A stretch of 64,000 bases of DNA, taken from assembly GCF_000445105.1 (NCBI RefSeq), contig NZ_ATDP01000056.1, positions 1-64,000 on the forward strand, given 5' to 3'. Under the pieces are notes generated by a model, which was not told the origin of the DNA, searched no databases, and saw only the letters and a list, made by a program, of their open reading frames with translations. Below are positions 1 through 8,266 of the stretch, in pieces. How positions within the stretch are numbered: position 1 is the first letter of the stretch; each line of letters starts with the position of its first letter. The translations under genes were made by a program, and so were the position numbers. This DNA is from Sphingobium lactosutens DS20 (GTDB taxonomy: Bacteria > Pseudomonadota > Alphaproteobacteria > Sphingomonadales > Sphingomonadaceae).

Positions 1-513
1 GCCGCCAGCCTGCCCATCTATTTCACCGACCAGTTCGGCCTGACGCCGATCGTTGCGGGTTATTGCACCGCAGGCTGCGTTTTCGCCGGATCGCTGGTGC
101 GGCCGTTGGGCGGCGCGCTTGCTGACCGGATCGGCGGGGTCAAGGCGCTGACGATCGTCTATATCGTCGCGGCACTGGCGCTGGCGGGCGTGGGCTATGC
201 CACGACTTTGGCCGGTGCGCTTGGCCTGTTCGTCCTCGCCATGCTGGCGCTGGGCACGGGTAACGGCTCGGTCTTCCAGCTCGTCCCGCAGCGTTTTCAG
301 CCGGAAATCGGGGTGATGACGGGTCTGGTGGGCATGGCCGGCGGGATCGGCGGCTTCTACCTCGCCAGCTCGCTGGGTCTGGCAAAGCAGATCACCGGCA
401 GCTTCGCGCCCGGCTTCCTGATCTTCGCCGGACTTGCGGTTCTGGCGGTGCTGGGCCTGACGGCGGTGAAGGCCCGGTGGCGCGCGACCTGGAGCACCGG
501 AGCGCGCATCTGA
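1..513 (+). CDS. Nitrate/nitrite MFS transporter, C-terminal part (5' end outside window)
   Basis: The reading frame is open from base 1 and ends at the TGA at 511-513, leaving about 170 C-terminal residues. It is hydrophobic with several membrane spans and contains the MFS loop VRPLGGALADRIGG (about residues 34-47). A glycine-rich span near GLVGMAGGIGGF is typical of the nitrate-nitrite porter (NarK/NasA transporter) family. Its place directly upstream of a porin and nirBD-nasA supports nitrate uptake across the inner membrane. No symbol is given because transporter names (narK, nasA, nrtP) vary. The start and any upstream leader lie outside the window. Confidence 0.85.
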   Translation, partial: AASLPIYFTDQFGLTPIVAGYCTAGCVFAGSLVRPLGGALADRIGGVKALTIVYIVAALALAGVGYATTLAGALGLFVLAMLALGTGNGSVFQLVPQRFQPEIGVMTGLVGMAGGIGGFYLASSLGLAKQITGSFAPGFLIFAGLAVLAVLGLTAVKARWRATWSTGARI

Positions 514-592
514 CGATCTGAAACCGGGGGCGGCGCAGCTTTTGCCGCCCCCGGTTTCATCGCTTCACCATTCGTCCGGGGGGACGCATCCC

Positions 593-1801
593 ATGAAGGT
601 TTTTATCGTAACCGCGGCCGCGCTGGTCGTCGCACGCCCCGCTTGCGCCCAGACAATTGCCCTGAAGCCGCTCGCGGAAGCACGACTGCGCTACGAGCAT
701 GTCGATCAGGATGGCTTGCCGCAAGAGAAGGCCGATGCCCTTACGGTCCGCGCCCGCGCCGGACTTACCGCGAGCAGCGGCGCGCTGTCCGCCTCCATCG
801 TCGGGCAAGGGACGCTGGCGATCGTCGATCATTATTATGACGGCCTCAATGGCGCGCCGACACGGCCGATCGTCGCCGATCCGGAAAATGTCGCGCTCTA
901 CATCGCGCAGCTTCAATATAAGACGAAGGCGGTCGCCCTGACGGCGGGACGCCAGAAGATCGTGCTCGATGACGAACGCTTTGTCGGCAATGTCGCCTTC
1001 CGCGACAATGCGCAGACGTTCGATGCAGTGCGGGCCGAACTCACGCCGGTAAAGGGCCTGAAGCTGGACGTCGCCTATGCCTGGAGCGTCAGGTCGATCT
1101 GGGGCGTTCAGGGGACACGTGCCCGGCAGCAGGCGGTGAGCGGCGACAATATCCTCGCCAATCTTTCCTACACGACGCCCATCGGCACGATGACGGGCTT
1201 TGCCTATCTGGTAAATCAGGATGAGGCGGCGGTGCAGGCATATCGCCTGTCGAGCCAGACCTACGGCGTGCGGCTCGCCGGCGCGAAGGCGCTGTCGAAG
1301 GCGGCGAAGCTCAGCTACCAGCTCAGCTATGCGCGCCAGTCCGACTATCATCGCAATCCCAACGACTATAGCGCCGATTACTGGCTGGCGGACGCCACGC
1401 TGGACGTGAAGGGGTGGAAGCTCAATGGCGGCTACGAAGTGCTAGGCGCCGACAACGGACGACCCTTCACCAGCTTTCAGACGCCGCTCGGCACCAATTT
1501 CAAGTTTCAGGGATGGGCCGACAAGTTCCTGACCACGCCCGCCAACGGCGTGCGCGACCTCTATGTCGGCGGCGGCTATGACTGGAAGAAGTGGGGCAGG
1601 TTGTCGGCCATCACCCTGACGGCAAGCTGGCACAGGTTCGACAGCGATAGGCTCGACCAGCATTATGGCAATGAGGTCGATCTTCTGGCGACCGCGAAGG
1701 TGAAAAAGACGGCTCTGTCGGTGCGCTACGCCCATTATGATGCGCGAGCGCTGGCGACCGACACGAACAAAGTCTGGCTTCAGGCGGACTGGGCCATCTG
1801 A
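593..1801 (+). CDS. Outer-membrane porin of the alginate-export type
   Basis: A 402-residue protein with a signal peptide (MKVFIVTAAALVVARPACAQ) followed by alternating polar/aromatic beta-strand sequence, as in the alginate_exp / AlgE-like barrel family. The ATG at 593 is preferred over the upstream start at 542 because it begins the signal peptide and has a purine-rich RBS (about 577-584). The segment GRQKIVLDDERFVGNVAFRD resembles the conserved part of this porin family. Its position between a nitrate transporter and nirB suggests an outer-membrane channel for nitrate or nitrite rather than alginate; that role is inference. The next gene's regulatory leader begins only about 60 bases after its stop. 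Confidence 0.75.
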   Translation: MKVFIVTAAALVVARPACAQTIALKPLAEARLRYEHVDQDGLPQEKADALTVRARAGLTASSGALSASIVGQGTLAIVDHYYDGLNGAPTRPIVADPENVALYIAQLQYKTKAVALTAGRQKIVLDDERFVGNVAFRDNAQTFDAVRAELTPVKGLKLDVAYAWSVRSIWGVQGTRARQQAVSGDNILANLSYTTPIGTMTGFAYLVNQDEAAVQAYRLSSQTYGVRLAGAKALSKAAKLSYQLSYARQSDYHRNPNDYSADYWLADATLDVKGWKLNGGYEVLGADNGRPFTSFQTPLGTNFKFQGWADKFLTTPANGVRDLYVGGGYDWKKWGRLSAITLTASWHRFDSDRLDQHYGNEVDLLATAKVKKTALSVRYAHYDARALATDTNKVWLQADWAI

Positions 1802-1815
1802 TTTGAAAGCATCGC

Positions 1816-1847
1816 GACGAATCGCTTGAGCCACCTAGCGATTCGTC
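1816..1847. repeat. 11-bp perfect inverted repeat overlapping the nirB promoter
   Basis: GACGAATCGCT (1816-1826) and AGCGATTCGTC (1837-1847) are perfect inverse complements around a 10-base centre. There is no T-run after it, so it is not a standard terminator. It overlaps the -35 element and spacer of the promoter proposed at 1826-1854. That geometry fits either an operator for a nitrogen or other regulator, or a weak 3'-end hairpin for the porin transcript. The first is preferred because of its position. Confidence 0.5.
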
Positions 1848-1854
1848 CTATGCT
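1826..1854 (+). promoter_or_regulatory. Putative sigma-70 promoter for the nirB operon
   Basis: TTGAGC (1826-1831) and TATGCT (1849-1854) are separated by 17 bases. Each matches four of six consensus positions. A start about 7 bases downstream, near 1861, would begin the RNA just before the first ANTAR-type hairpin at 1864, which is the expected layout for such a leader. Promoter prediction from sequence alone is weak; the good spacing to the leader is the main argument. Confidence 0.5.
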
Positions 1855-1863
1855 GCGACGCAA

Positions 1864-1914
1864 GGGACAAGGATGTCCTCCTTCACATAGCCGCGACGAT
1901 CCACAGACGGGTCG
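1864..1914 (+). promoter_or_regulatory. Dual-hexaloop ANTAR-protein binding leader (NasT/NasR-type)
   Basis: There are two hairpins with six-base loops. P1 has stem GGGAC (1864-1868) / GTCCT (1875-1879) with loop AAGGAT. P2 has stem CGATCC (1897-1902) / GGGTCG (1909-1914) with loop ACAGAC. Both loops carry A at position 1 and G at position 4, the known signature of RNA bound by ANTAR-domain antiterminators. A strong intrinsic terminator follows at 1935-1989, ahead of nirB. In alphaproteobacteria NasT, released from NasS by nitrate or nitrite, is the expected protein; no nasS/nasT gene is in this window. The hairpins are seen in the sequence; the regulator is inferred from family knowledge. 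Confidence 0.8.
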
Positions 1915-1934
1915 GCAAGGCACGATATGATGGC

Positions 1935-1989
1935 AAAGCCGCCATCCAGACTCTCGGTTCTCACCGATGGTCCGGATGGCGGCTTTTTT
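1935..1989 (+). terminator. Attenuator: intrinsic terminator in the nirB leader
   Basis: AAAGCCGCCATCC (1935-1947) pairs with GGATGGCGGCTTT (1974-1986). The 26-base loop contains a small CGGT/ACCG hairpin. The stem runs into a six-T tract (1984-1989), about 20 bases before the nirB ATG. Lying just after the dual hexaloop and before the gene, it is expected to stop transcription unless an ANTAR protein prevents it from folding. Confidence 0.9.
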
Positions 1990-2009
1990 GTTTTCCGAAA
2001 GGCACTGGG

Positions 2010-4532
2010 ATGGAATTTCAGCGTGAGACTGTTCCGGTCGCGGAGCGCGTTGACGATCTTCTCGTCACCTCCCCCGACCCGCGCGAACATCTGGTTGTGG
2101 TGGGCAACGGCATGGCGGGATGCCGTGCGGTCGAAGAACTGCTGGCGCGCGACGCGGGGCGCTATCGCGTCACGATCTTCGGCGCCGAACCGCATGTGAA
2201 CTACAACCGCATCATGCTGTCGCCGGTTCTGGCGGGGGAAAAGACTTTCGAGCAGATCGTCATCAACGATGCCGCCTGGTATGCCGACAACGCCATCGAG
2301 CTGATCTCGGGCGACCCGGTGACGGCGATCGACCGCACCGCCAAGCGCGTGACGGCGCAGAGCGGGCGCAGCGTCTCCTATGACAAGCTGCTGATCGCGA
2401 CGGGGTCAGACCCCTTCATCATCCCGGTGCCGGGCAAGGATCTGCCGGGCGTCATCAGCTTCCGTGACATGAAGGATGTCGACACCATGCTGGCGGCGGC
2501 GGAAGCCGGGAAGGCCAATGGCGGCGGCAGCGCGGTGGTGATCGGCGGCGGCCTTCTGGGACTGGAGGCGGCGCATGGCCTGACCCTGCGCGGTATGAAA
2601 GTGACGGTCATCCACCTCATGGACACGCTGATGGAGCGGCAGCTCGACGAGGCGGCGGGCTGGCTGCTGAAGACGGCGCTGGAGGCGCGCGGCCAGACGA
2701 TCCTGACGGGCGCCAATACCGAAGCCATCTATGGCGACGGCAAGGTCGAGGGCGTCCGCCTGAAGGACGGTCGCGAAATCCCCGCCAGCCTCGTCGTCAT
2801 GGCGGTGGGCATCCGCCCCGCGACGGCGCTGGCGCGCGAGGCGGGCCTCACCGTCAATCGCGGCATCTGCGTCGACGATCATATGGTGACGAGCGATCCC
2901 GACATCCTGGCGGTCGGCGAATGCGTCGAACATGACGGCAATGTCTATGGCCTCGTCGCGCCGCTGTGGGACATGTGCCGCAGCCTTGCCGATGGCCTCA
3001 CCGATCAGCACAGCGGCTATCGCGGCTCGGTCACATCCACAAAGCTCAAGGTCGCGGGCCTTGACGTGTTCTCCGCTGGCAACTTTTCGGGCGGAGATGG
3101 CTGCGAGGACATCGTGATGCGCGACGCATCGCGTGGCATCTACAAGCGCGTCGTGGTGAAGGACGACCGCGTCGTCGGCGCCGTGCTCTATGGCGATACC
3201 GTCGATGGCGGCTGGTATTTCGACCTGCTCAAACGCGAGGAAAATGTCGCGGATATTCGCGACATGCTGATCTTCGGACAAGCCTTCGCCCAGGGAGGGG
3301 GCGCGCTGGACCCTAAGGCGGCCGTTGCGGCGCTCTCGGACGATGCCGAGATTTGCGGCTGCAACGGCGTCAGCAAGGGGCAGGTCGTGGCGTGCATCGG
3401 GGCGGGCAATGCCAGCCTCGACGCCGTGCGCGCGACGTGCAAGGCGTCGGCCAGCTGCGGCAGCTGCACCGGCCTTGTCGAAAATCTGCTGAGCGTCGTG
3501 CTGGGCGATGATGTGAAGTCCGGTCCCAAGACGATGTGCAAATGCACCAGCTTCACTCATGACGACGTTCGGCGCGAGATCGTGGCGCAGGACATGCGCT
3601 CCATCCCCGAGGTGATGCAGAAGCTGCACTGGTCGACGCCCGATGGCTGCTCGTCGTGCCGCCCTGCGCTCAACTATTATCTGCTGTGTGCGCTGCCCGG
3701 CGTCTATCACGACGATCAGCAAAGCCGCTTCGTCAATGAACGGATGCACGCCAACATCCAGAAGGACGGCACCTATTCGGTGGTCCCGCGCATGTGGGGC
3801 GGCCTGACCAACCCGCGCGAGCTGCGCGCGATCGCGGATGTGGTCGAGAAATATAACGCGCCGATGGTCAAGGTCACGGGCGGTCAGCGGCTCGATATTT
3901 TCGGGATCAAGGGCGAGGATCTGCCCGCCGTCTGGGCCGACCTCAACGCCGCGGGCATGGTTTCGGGCCACGCCTATGGCAAGTCGCTGCGGACGGTGAA
4001 GACCTGCGTCGGGTCCGAATGGTGCCGCTTTGGCACGCAGGATTCGACCGGCCTTGGCGTCAAGGCCGAGCGGATGACCTGGGGATCGTGGATGCCCCAC
4101 AAGTTCAAGATCGCCGTGTCGGGCTGCCCCCGCAACTGCGCGGAGGCGACGATCAAGGACTTCGGCGTCGTCTGCGTCGATTCAGGCTATGAGCTGCATG
4201 TCGGCGGCAATGGCGGCATCCACGTTCGCGCCACCGACCTTCTGTGCAAGATTTCGACCGAGCAGGAGGCGCTGGATTACTGCGCCGCCTTCATCCAGCT
4301 CTATCGCGAAGAGGCCCGCTATCTCGAACGCACCGCGCCGTGGATCGAGCGCGTCGGCGTCGACTATGTAAAACAGCGCATCGTCGAAGACGCCGCCGGT
4401 CGGGAAGCCCTGCGCGCCCGCTTCCTCTATGCCCAGAGCTTTTCGCAGGACGATCCTTGGGCAGAGCGCGCCGCTGGCCAGCACGCCGAACTGCACCAGC
4501 CCATCGCCCCCTTCGCCATCGCAGCAGAGTGA
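2010..4532 (+). CDS. nirB: Assimilatory nitrite reductase [NAD(P)H], large subunit
   Basis: This 840-residue enzyme reduces nitrite to ammonium in the cytoplasm with NADH or NADPH. The N-terminus has the FAD dinucleotide fold (VVVGNGMAGCR, about residues 29-39). The NAD fold follows (AVVIGGGLLGLEAA, near 180), then a BFD-like [2Fe-2S] domain (CGCNG near 449, CKASASCGSC near 478). The nitrite/sulfite reductase half-domains come last, with siroheme/[4Fe-4S] cysteines in CVGSEWCRFG (near 667) and SGCPRNCAEA (near 707). Length matches the family. The ATG at 2010 follows a GAAAGG-like RBS. It is the first gene after the antitermination leader and is followed five bases later by nirD. Confidence 0.97.
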   Translation: MEFQRETVPVAERVDDLLVTSPDPREHLVVVGNGMAGCRAVEELLARDAGRYRVTIFGAEPHVNYNRIMLSPVLAGEKTFEQIVINDAAWYADNAIELISGDPVTAIDRTAKRVTAQSGRSVSYDKLLIATGSDPFIIPVPGKDLPGVISFRDMKDVDTMLAAAEAGKANGGGSAVVIGGGLLGLEAAHGLTLRGMKVTVIHLMDTLMERQLDEAAGWLLKTALEARGQTILTGANTEAIYGDGKVEGVRLKDGREIPASLVVMAVGIRPATALAREAGLTVNRGICVDDHMVTSDPDILAVGECVEHDGNVYGLVAPLWDMCRSLADGLTDQHSGYRGSVTSTKLKVAGLDVFSAGNFSGGDGCEDIVMRDASRGIYKRVVVKDDRVVGAVLYGDTVDGGWYFDLLKREENVADIRDMLIFGQAFAQGGGALDPKAAVAALSDDAEICGCNGVSKGQVVACIGAGNASLDAVRATCKASASCGSCTGLVENLLSVVLGDDVKSGPKTMCKCTSFTHDDVRREIVAQDMRSIPEVMQKLHWSTPDGCSSCRPALNYYLLCALPGVYHDDQQSRFVNERMHANIQKDGTYSVVPRMWGGLTNPRELRAIADVVEKYNAPMVKVTGGQRLDIFGIKGEDLPAVWADLNAAGMVSGHAYGKSLRTVKTCVGSEWCRFGTQDSTGLGVKAERMTWGSWMPHKFKIAVSGCPRNCAEATIKDFGVVCVDSGYELHVGGNGGIHVRATDLLCKISTEQEALDYCAAFIQLYREEARYLERTAPWIERVGVDYVKQRIVEDAAGREALRARFLYAQSFSQDDPWAERAAGQHAELHQPIAPFAIAAE

Positions 4533-4537
4533 ACGAC

Positions 4538-4873
4538 ATGACCACATGGATTGACATCGGAACGCTGGACGACATCCCCCAGCGCGGTGCCCGCACCGTC
4601 CAGATCGCGGGGCAGAAGGATCTTGCGGTGTTCCGCACAGGTGATGATCATGTCTTCGCGCTGGTCAACGAATGCCCGCACAAGAAGGGGCCGCTCAGCC
4701 AGGGCATCGTGCATGGGCACAGCGTCGCCTGCCCGCTGCACAACTGGAACATCGCGCTCAGGACCGGGCAGGCGCAGGGTGCGGACGAGGGATGCACGCC
4801 TGTCATCGAAGTGCGTCAGGAGGGCGGCCGCATCCTGATCGCGCAGCCCGACGCCATGCAGGCGGCCGCCTGA
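4538..4873 (+). CDS. nirD: Nitrite reductase small subunit, Rieske-type
   Basis: A 111-residue protein with the NirD Rieske-like fold. Its two ligand motifs are CPHKKGPLSQG (about residues 47-57) and CPLHNW (near 67-72), the C-x-H and C-x-x-H pattern. The ATG at 4538 (MTTWIDIGTLDDIP) is chosen over longer upstream starts because those would run deep into nirB. It starts five bases after the nirB stop and its TGA overlaps the nasA ATG by one base, so translation is probably coupled. It should be the small subunit of NirBD. Confidence 0.95.
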   Translation: MTTWIDIGTLDDIPQRGARTVQIAGQKDLAVFRTGDDHVFALVNECPHKKGPLSQGIVHGHSVACPLHNWNIALRTGQAQGADEGCTPVIEVRQEGGRILIAQPDAMQAAA

Positions 4874-7482
4874 TGCAAGAGGCGGTCCGCACCACCTGCG
4901 CCTATTGCGGCGTCGGCTGCGGCATCGTCGCGACGCCGACCGGCCCGCGATTGGTTTCTGTGAGGGGGGATGAGGCGCACCCGGCCAACGGCGGGCGCCT
5001 CTGTTCCAAGGGCACGCATCTGGGCGAGACGGTCGGTCTTCAGGGGCGGTTGCTGCATCCGATGATCGGGGGCAAGCGGGCGGGCTGGGACAAGGCGCTC
5101 GACCTTGTGGCAAAGCGCTTCAGGGACGCGATCGATCGCCACGGCCCCGACAGCGTCGCCTTCTACGTCTCCGGCCAGTTGATGACCGAAGACTATTATG
5201 TCGCCAACAAACTGATGAAGGGCTTCATCGGGTCGGCCAATATCGACACCAACAGCCGCTTGTGCATGTCGAGCGCGGTCGCGGGGCATAACCGCGCCTT
5301 CGGCGAAGACATCGTTCCGGCAAGCTATGACGATCTCGACGCGGCGGACCTCATCGTCCTGGTGGGATCGAACACCGCCTGGTGCCACCCGATCGTCTAT
5401 CAGCGGATACAGGCGGCGCGGGCGGCACGCGGCACGAAGCTGGTCGTCATCGACCCGCGCCGCACCGAGACTTGCGAAGGCGCGGACCTGCACCTGCCCA
5501 TCCGCCCCGGAACCGACGTTGCGCTTATGAACGGGCTGCTGGCCTGGTGTAATGCGACATGGACGATCGACCGGACGTTCATCGAGCGCTCGATCACCGC
5601 GCCAGAAGGCTTCTGGGAGCATATCCGGAACGGTCATGACCTTTGGACGACGGCGCAGACATGCGATGTCGAGCCCGCGCTCATCAAGCAGTTTTTCGAA
5701 ATGTTCGCCGCGACACCGCGCACCGTCACACTGTTCAGCCAGGGCGTGAACCAGTCGATCCGCGGGACCGATCAGGTCAATGCGATCATCAACGTCCATC
5801 TTGCCACCGGCCGCATCGGCAAGCCGGGCGCGGCACCCTTTTCGATTACCGGGCAGCCCAATGCGATGGGCGGGCGCGAGGTCGGCGGCCTTGCCTCGAC
5901 CCTTGCGGCGCACATGGACTTTGCGCCGGACAATGTGGCGCGCGTGGGCCGCTTCTGGGCCGCGCCCAACATGGCGACCAAGCCGGGGCTGAAGGCCGTC
6001 GATCTGTTTCGCGCAGTGGACGAAGGGCGGATCAAGGCGCTGTGGATCATGGCGACCAACCCCGCCGTATCGATGCCCGACGCAGGCCGCGTACGCGACG
6101 CTTTGGCCTTTGTCCCCTTCCTCGTCGTGTCGGACATCATGGCCAACACCGACAGCAGCACGCACGCCCATGTCAGCCTGCCCGCCGCCGGATGGGGGGA
6201 GAAGGACGGCACGGTCACCAATTCGGACCGCACGATCAGCCGCCAGCGTCCCTTCATGGCGCTGCCGGGTGAGGCAAAGCCCGACTGGTGGATCGTGAAG
6301 GAAGTGGGCCGTCGCATGGGGTGGGCCAACGCCTTCGCCTATGACCGGCCCGCCGACATATGGCGCGAACATGCGCGCCTGACCGCCTATCAGAATGACG
6401 GGCAACGATTGCTGAACCTTAAGGACAAGGCGACGATCGGCAACGAAGCCTATGAGGCGATGGAGCCGTTCCGGTGGGGCGGTCGGCCTTTTGCCGATCG
6501 CTCGTTTGCCACGCCCGAGGGCAAGGCGCGACTGGTGCTGACCAGACAAATGGACGTGCAGCCGCCGCTCAAGGACTGGCCGATGACGCTCAACACCGGG
6601 CGCTATCGCGACCAGTGGCACACGATGAGCCGCACCGGCCTGTCGCCCAAATTGTCGCGGCATCGTGAAGAGCCGCTCGTGGAAGTCCATCCGCAGGACG
6701 CGGCGGCGCTGGGGCTTGCCGATGGCGATCTGGCGCGGGTCGATACTGCGCAGGGGAACAGCGTCTTTCGCGTCGCCCTGAACGAAGGGCAGCGTGTGGG
6801 TGAGATTTTCACGCCGATCCACTGGACCGATCGCACGAGCAGCGGCGGGCGCACCGGGCTCCTGCCGCGTCCGCTGGTGGACCCACATTCGGGGCAGCCG
6901 GGCTTCAAGTCCACGCCCGCCAGCGTCACGCGGGTCGAGACCGAATGGAAGGGCTTCCTGATCCTGCGGGGAGAGACCTTCCCGCACATCCCCTGCCTGT
7001 GGGCCACCAAAATCACCGTGCCGGGGGGCGCCCTGTTCGAAGTAGCCGGGAACGGCGATCCCGCTCGGCTCGAGGCATTGCTTCCTCATGGCGAGCGGGT
7101 CGAGGCGCTGGACCGGGCGAAGGGCACGCGCCGCGTCGCCAGCATCAACGAAGGCCGTTTGCAAGCCGTCCTGTTCGTGACGCGCACCGGCCTCCTGCCC
7201 TCCCGCGACTGGCTGATCGCGCAGTTGGAAGCGGTCAACGTGGGTGGTTCGGTGCTCGCGGCACGTGGTCCGGGCAGTCAGCCCGACAAAGGCGCGACCG
7301 TGTGCGTCTGCTTCGACATCGGCCTCAACCAGATCGTCGCTGCGATCCGCGACCAGCATCTGATGGATGTCGCCGCTGTCGGCGCCGCACTTGGGGCGGG
7401 CACAAATTGCGGATCGTGCCGCCCCGCGATCGCGACCATCTTTACCCAGACCATGCAGGAGACGCTTGATGCCGCGGAATGA
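4873..7482 (+). CDS. nasA: Assimilatory nitrate reductase, catalytic subunit
   Basis: An 869-residue molybdopterin oxidoreductase that reduces nitrate to nitrite. The N-terminal [4Fe-4S] site reads CAYCGVGCGI (residues 9-18) with a later Cys in NGGRLCSKGTH. The body has the bis-MGD domains and a molydopterin dinucleotide-binding domain (NTGRYRDQWHTMSRTG). The C-terminus has a BFD-like [2Fe-2S] domain (VCVCFDIGLNQI, near 809, and NCGSCRPA, near 844), as in Klebsiella-type NasA. The start at 4873 overlaps the nirD stop and places the cysteine cluster at the usual distance. No separate electron-transfer subunit is seen. In some naming schemes this gene is nasC. Confidence 0.95.
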   Translation: MQEAVRTTCAYCGVGCGIVATPTGPRLVSVRGDEAHPANGGRLCSKGTHLGETVGLQGRLLHPMIGGKRAGWDKALDLVAKRFRDAIDRHGPDSVAFYVSGQLMTEDYYVANKLMKGFIGSANIDTNSRLCMSSAVAGHNRAFGEDIVPASYDDLDAADLIVLVGSNTAWCHPIVYQRIQAARAARGTKLVVIDPRRTETCEGADLHLPIRPGTDVALMNGLLAWCNATWTIDRTFIERSITAPEGFWEHIRNGHDLWTTAQTCDVEPALIKQFFEMFAATPRTVTLFSQGVNQSIRGTDQVNAIINVHLATGRIGKPGAAPFSITGQPNAMGGREVGGLASTLAAHMDFAPDNVARVGRFWAAPNMATKPGLKAVDLFRAVDEGRIKALWIMATNPAVSMPDAGRVRDALAFVPFLVVSDIMANTDSSTHAHVSLPAAGWGEKDGTVTNSDRTISRQRPFMALPGEAKPDWWIVKEVGRRMGWANAFAYDRPADIWREHARLTAYQNDGQRLLNLKDKATIGNEAYEAMEPFRWGGRPFADRSFATPEGKARLVLTRQMDVQPPLKDWPMTLNTGRYRDQWHTMSRTGLSPKLSRHREEPLVEVHPQDAAALGLADGDLARVDTAQGNSVFRVALNEGQRVGEIFTPIHWTDRTSSGGRTGLLPRPLVDPHSGQPGFKSTPASVTRVETEWKGFLILRGETFPHIPCLWATKITVPGGALFEVAGNGDPARLEALLPHGERVEALDRAKGTRRVASINEGRLQAVLFVTRTGLLPSRDWLIAQLEAVNVGGSVLAARGPGSQPDKGATVCVCFDIGLNQIVAAIRDQHLMDVAAVGAALGAGTNCGSCRPAIATIFTQTMQETLDAAE

Positions 7483-8257
7483 CCTGATCGCGCCCGGAGA
7501 CGTGTGGCTGGTGGGGGCTGGCCCCGGCGATCCCGACCTTCTGACGCGAAAGGCCGAGAAGCTGATCGCAGCGGCAGAGGTCGTCTTCTATGATGCGCTG
7601 GTCGGGCCGGGCGTGGTGGACCTGATCCCCTCCAGTGTCGAGCGGGTAAGCGTAGGCAAACGATCCGGCCGCCATTCGAAGGATCAATTGACGATCGACC
7701 AGATGTTGGTCGCCGCATCGCTGGCGGGCAGGCGCATCGTGCGCCTGAAGGGCGGCGACCCAGCCATGTTCGCCAGAGCAGCCGAGGAAATGTCCGCCCT
7801 GCGTGCGATCGGCGCGCGCGTTCGGATTTGCCCCGGCGTGACGGCCGCCAGCGCGGTGGCGGCGTCGGCGGGCGTGTCCCTTTCTCTCCGGGGTATCGCC
7901 CGCCGCGTTCAGTTCGTCACCGCGCACAGTCGGCGTGGGCAGGCGCTCGATCTGGACTGGAATGCGCTGGCCGATCCGACCAGCACGCTAGCGGTCTATA
8001 TGGGCCGGGATGCCGCGCCCGAACTCAGTCGCGCCCTGATCGCCGCTGGCTTGCCCGGGTCGACCCCAGCGCTCATCACGTGCGACGCGTCCCTGCCGCA
8101 AGAGCAGATGCTGCGAACCCGGCTGGACCTGCTGCCTTTGGTGATCGAGTCCTTTGCCCAGGATCGCCCGACGCTGATCCTGATAGGAAAAGCGGTGGCG
8201 CAACCCGATCTGACCGTCGTAGCCGGGGCGGTTGCCGACAATGTCATGACGCACTAG
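7469..8257 (+). CDS. cobA: Uroporphyrinogen-III C-methyltransferase
   Basis: This 262-residue SUMT methylates uroporphyrinogen III to precorrin-2, the first step toward siroheme for NirB. Family motifs are VWLVGAGPGDPDLLTRKA near the N-terminus, VVFYDALVG, the segment KRSGRHSKDQ, RLKGGDPAMFARAAEE and CPGVTAASA. The ATG at 7469 overlaps the end of nasA by 14 bases. There is no CysG-type N-terminal dehydrogenase/ferrochelatase domain, so those steps must be encoded elsewhere. Its place in the operon links siroheme supply to nitrite reductase production. Confidence 0.93.
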   Translation: MPRNDLIAPGDVWLVGAGPGDPDLLTRKAEKLIAAAEVVFYDALVGPGVVDLIPSSVERVSVGKRSGRHSKDQLTIDQMLVAASLAGRRIVRLKGGDPAMFARAAEEMSALRAIGARVRICPGVTAASAVAASAGVSLSLRGIARRVQFVTAHSRRGQALDLDWNALADPTSTLAVYMGRDAAPELSRALIAAGLPGSTPALITCDASLPQEQMLRTRLDLLPLVIESFAQDRPTLILIGKAVAQPDLTVVAGAVADNVMTH

Positions 8258-8266
8258 GGCCGCGTC

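Noticed and set aside
2406..4100. Long minus-strand open frame (564 codons) opposite nirB
   Set aside because: It is antisense to nirB, has no family resemblance, and long antisense frames are common in high-GC DNA.
4816..7359. 847-codon minus-strand frame opposite nasA
   Set aside because: Same reason: the opposite strand has clear catalytic motifs and the antisense product resembles nothing.
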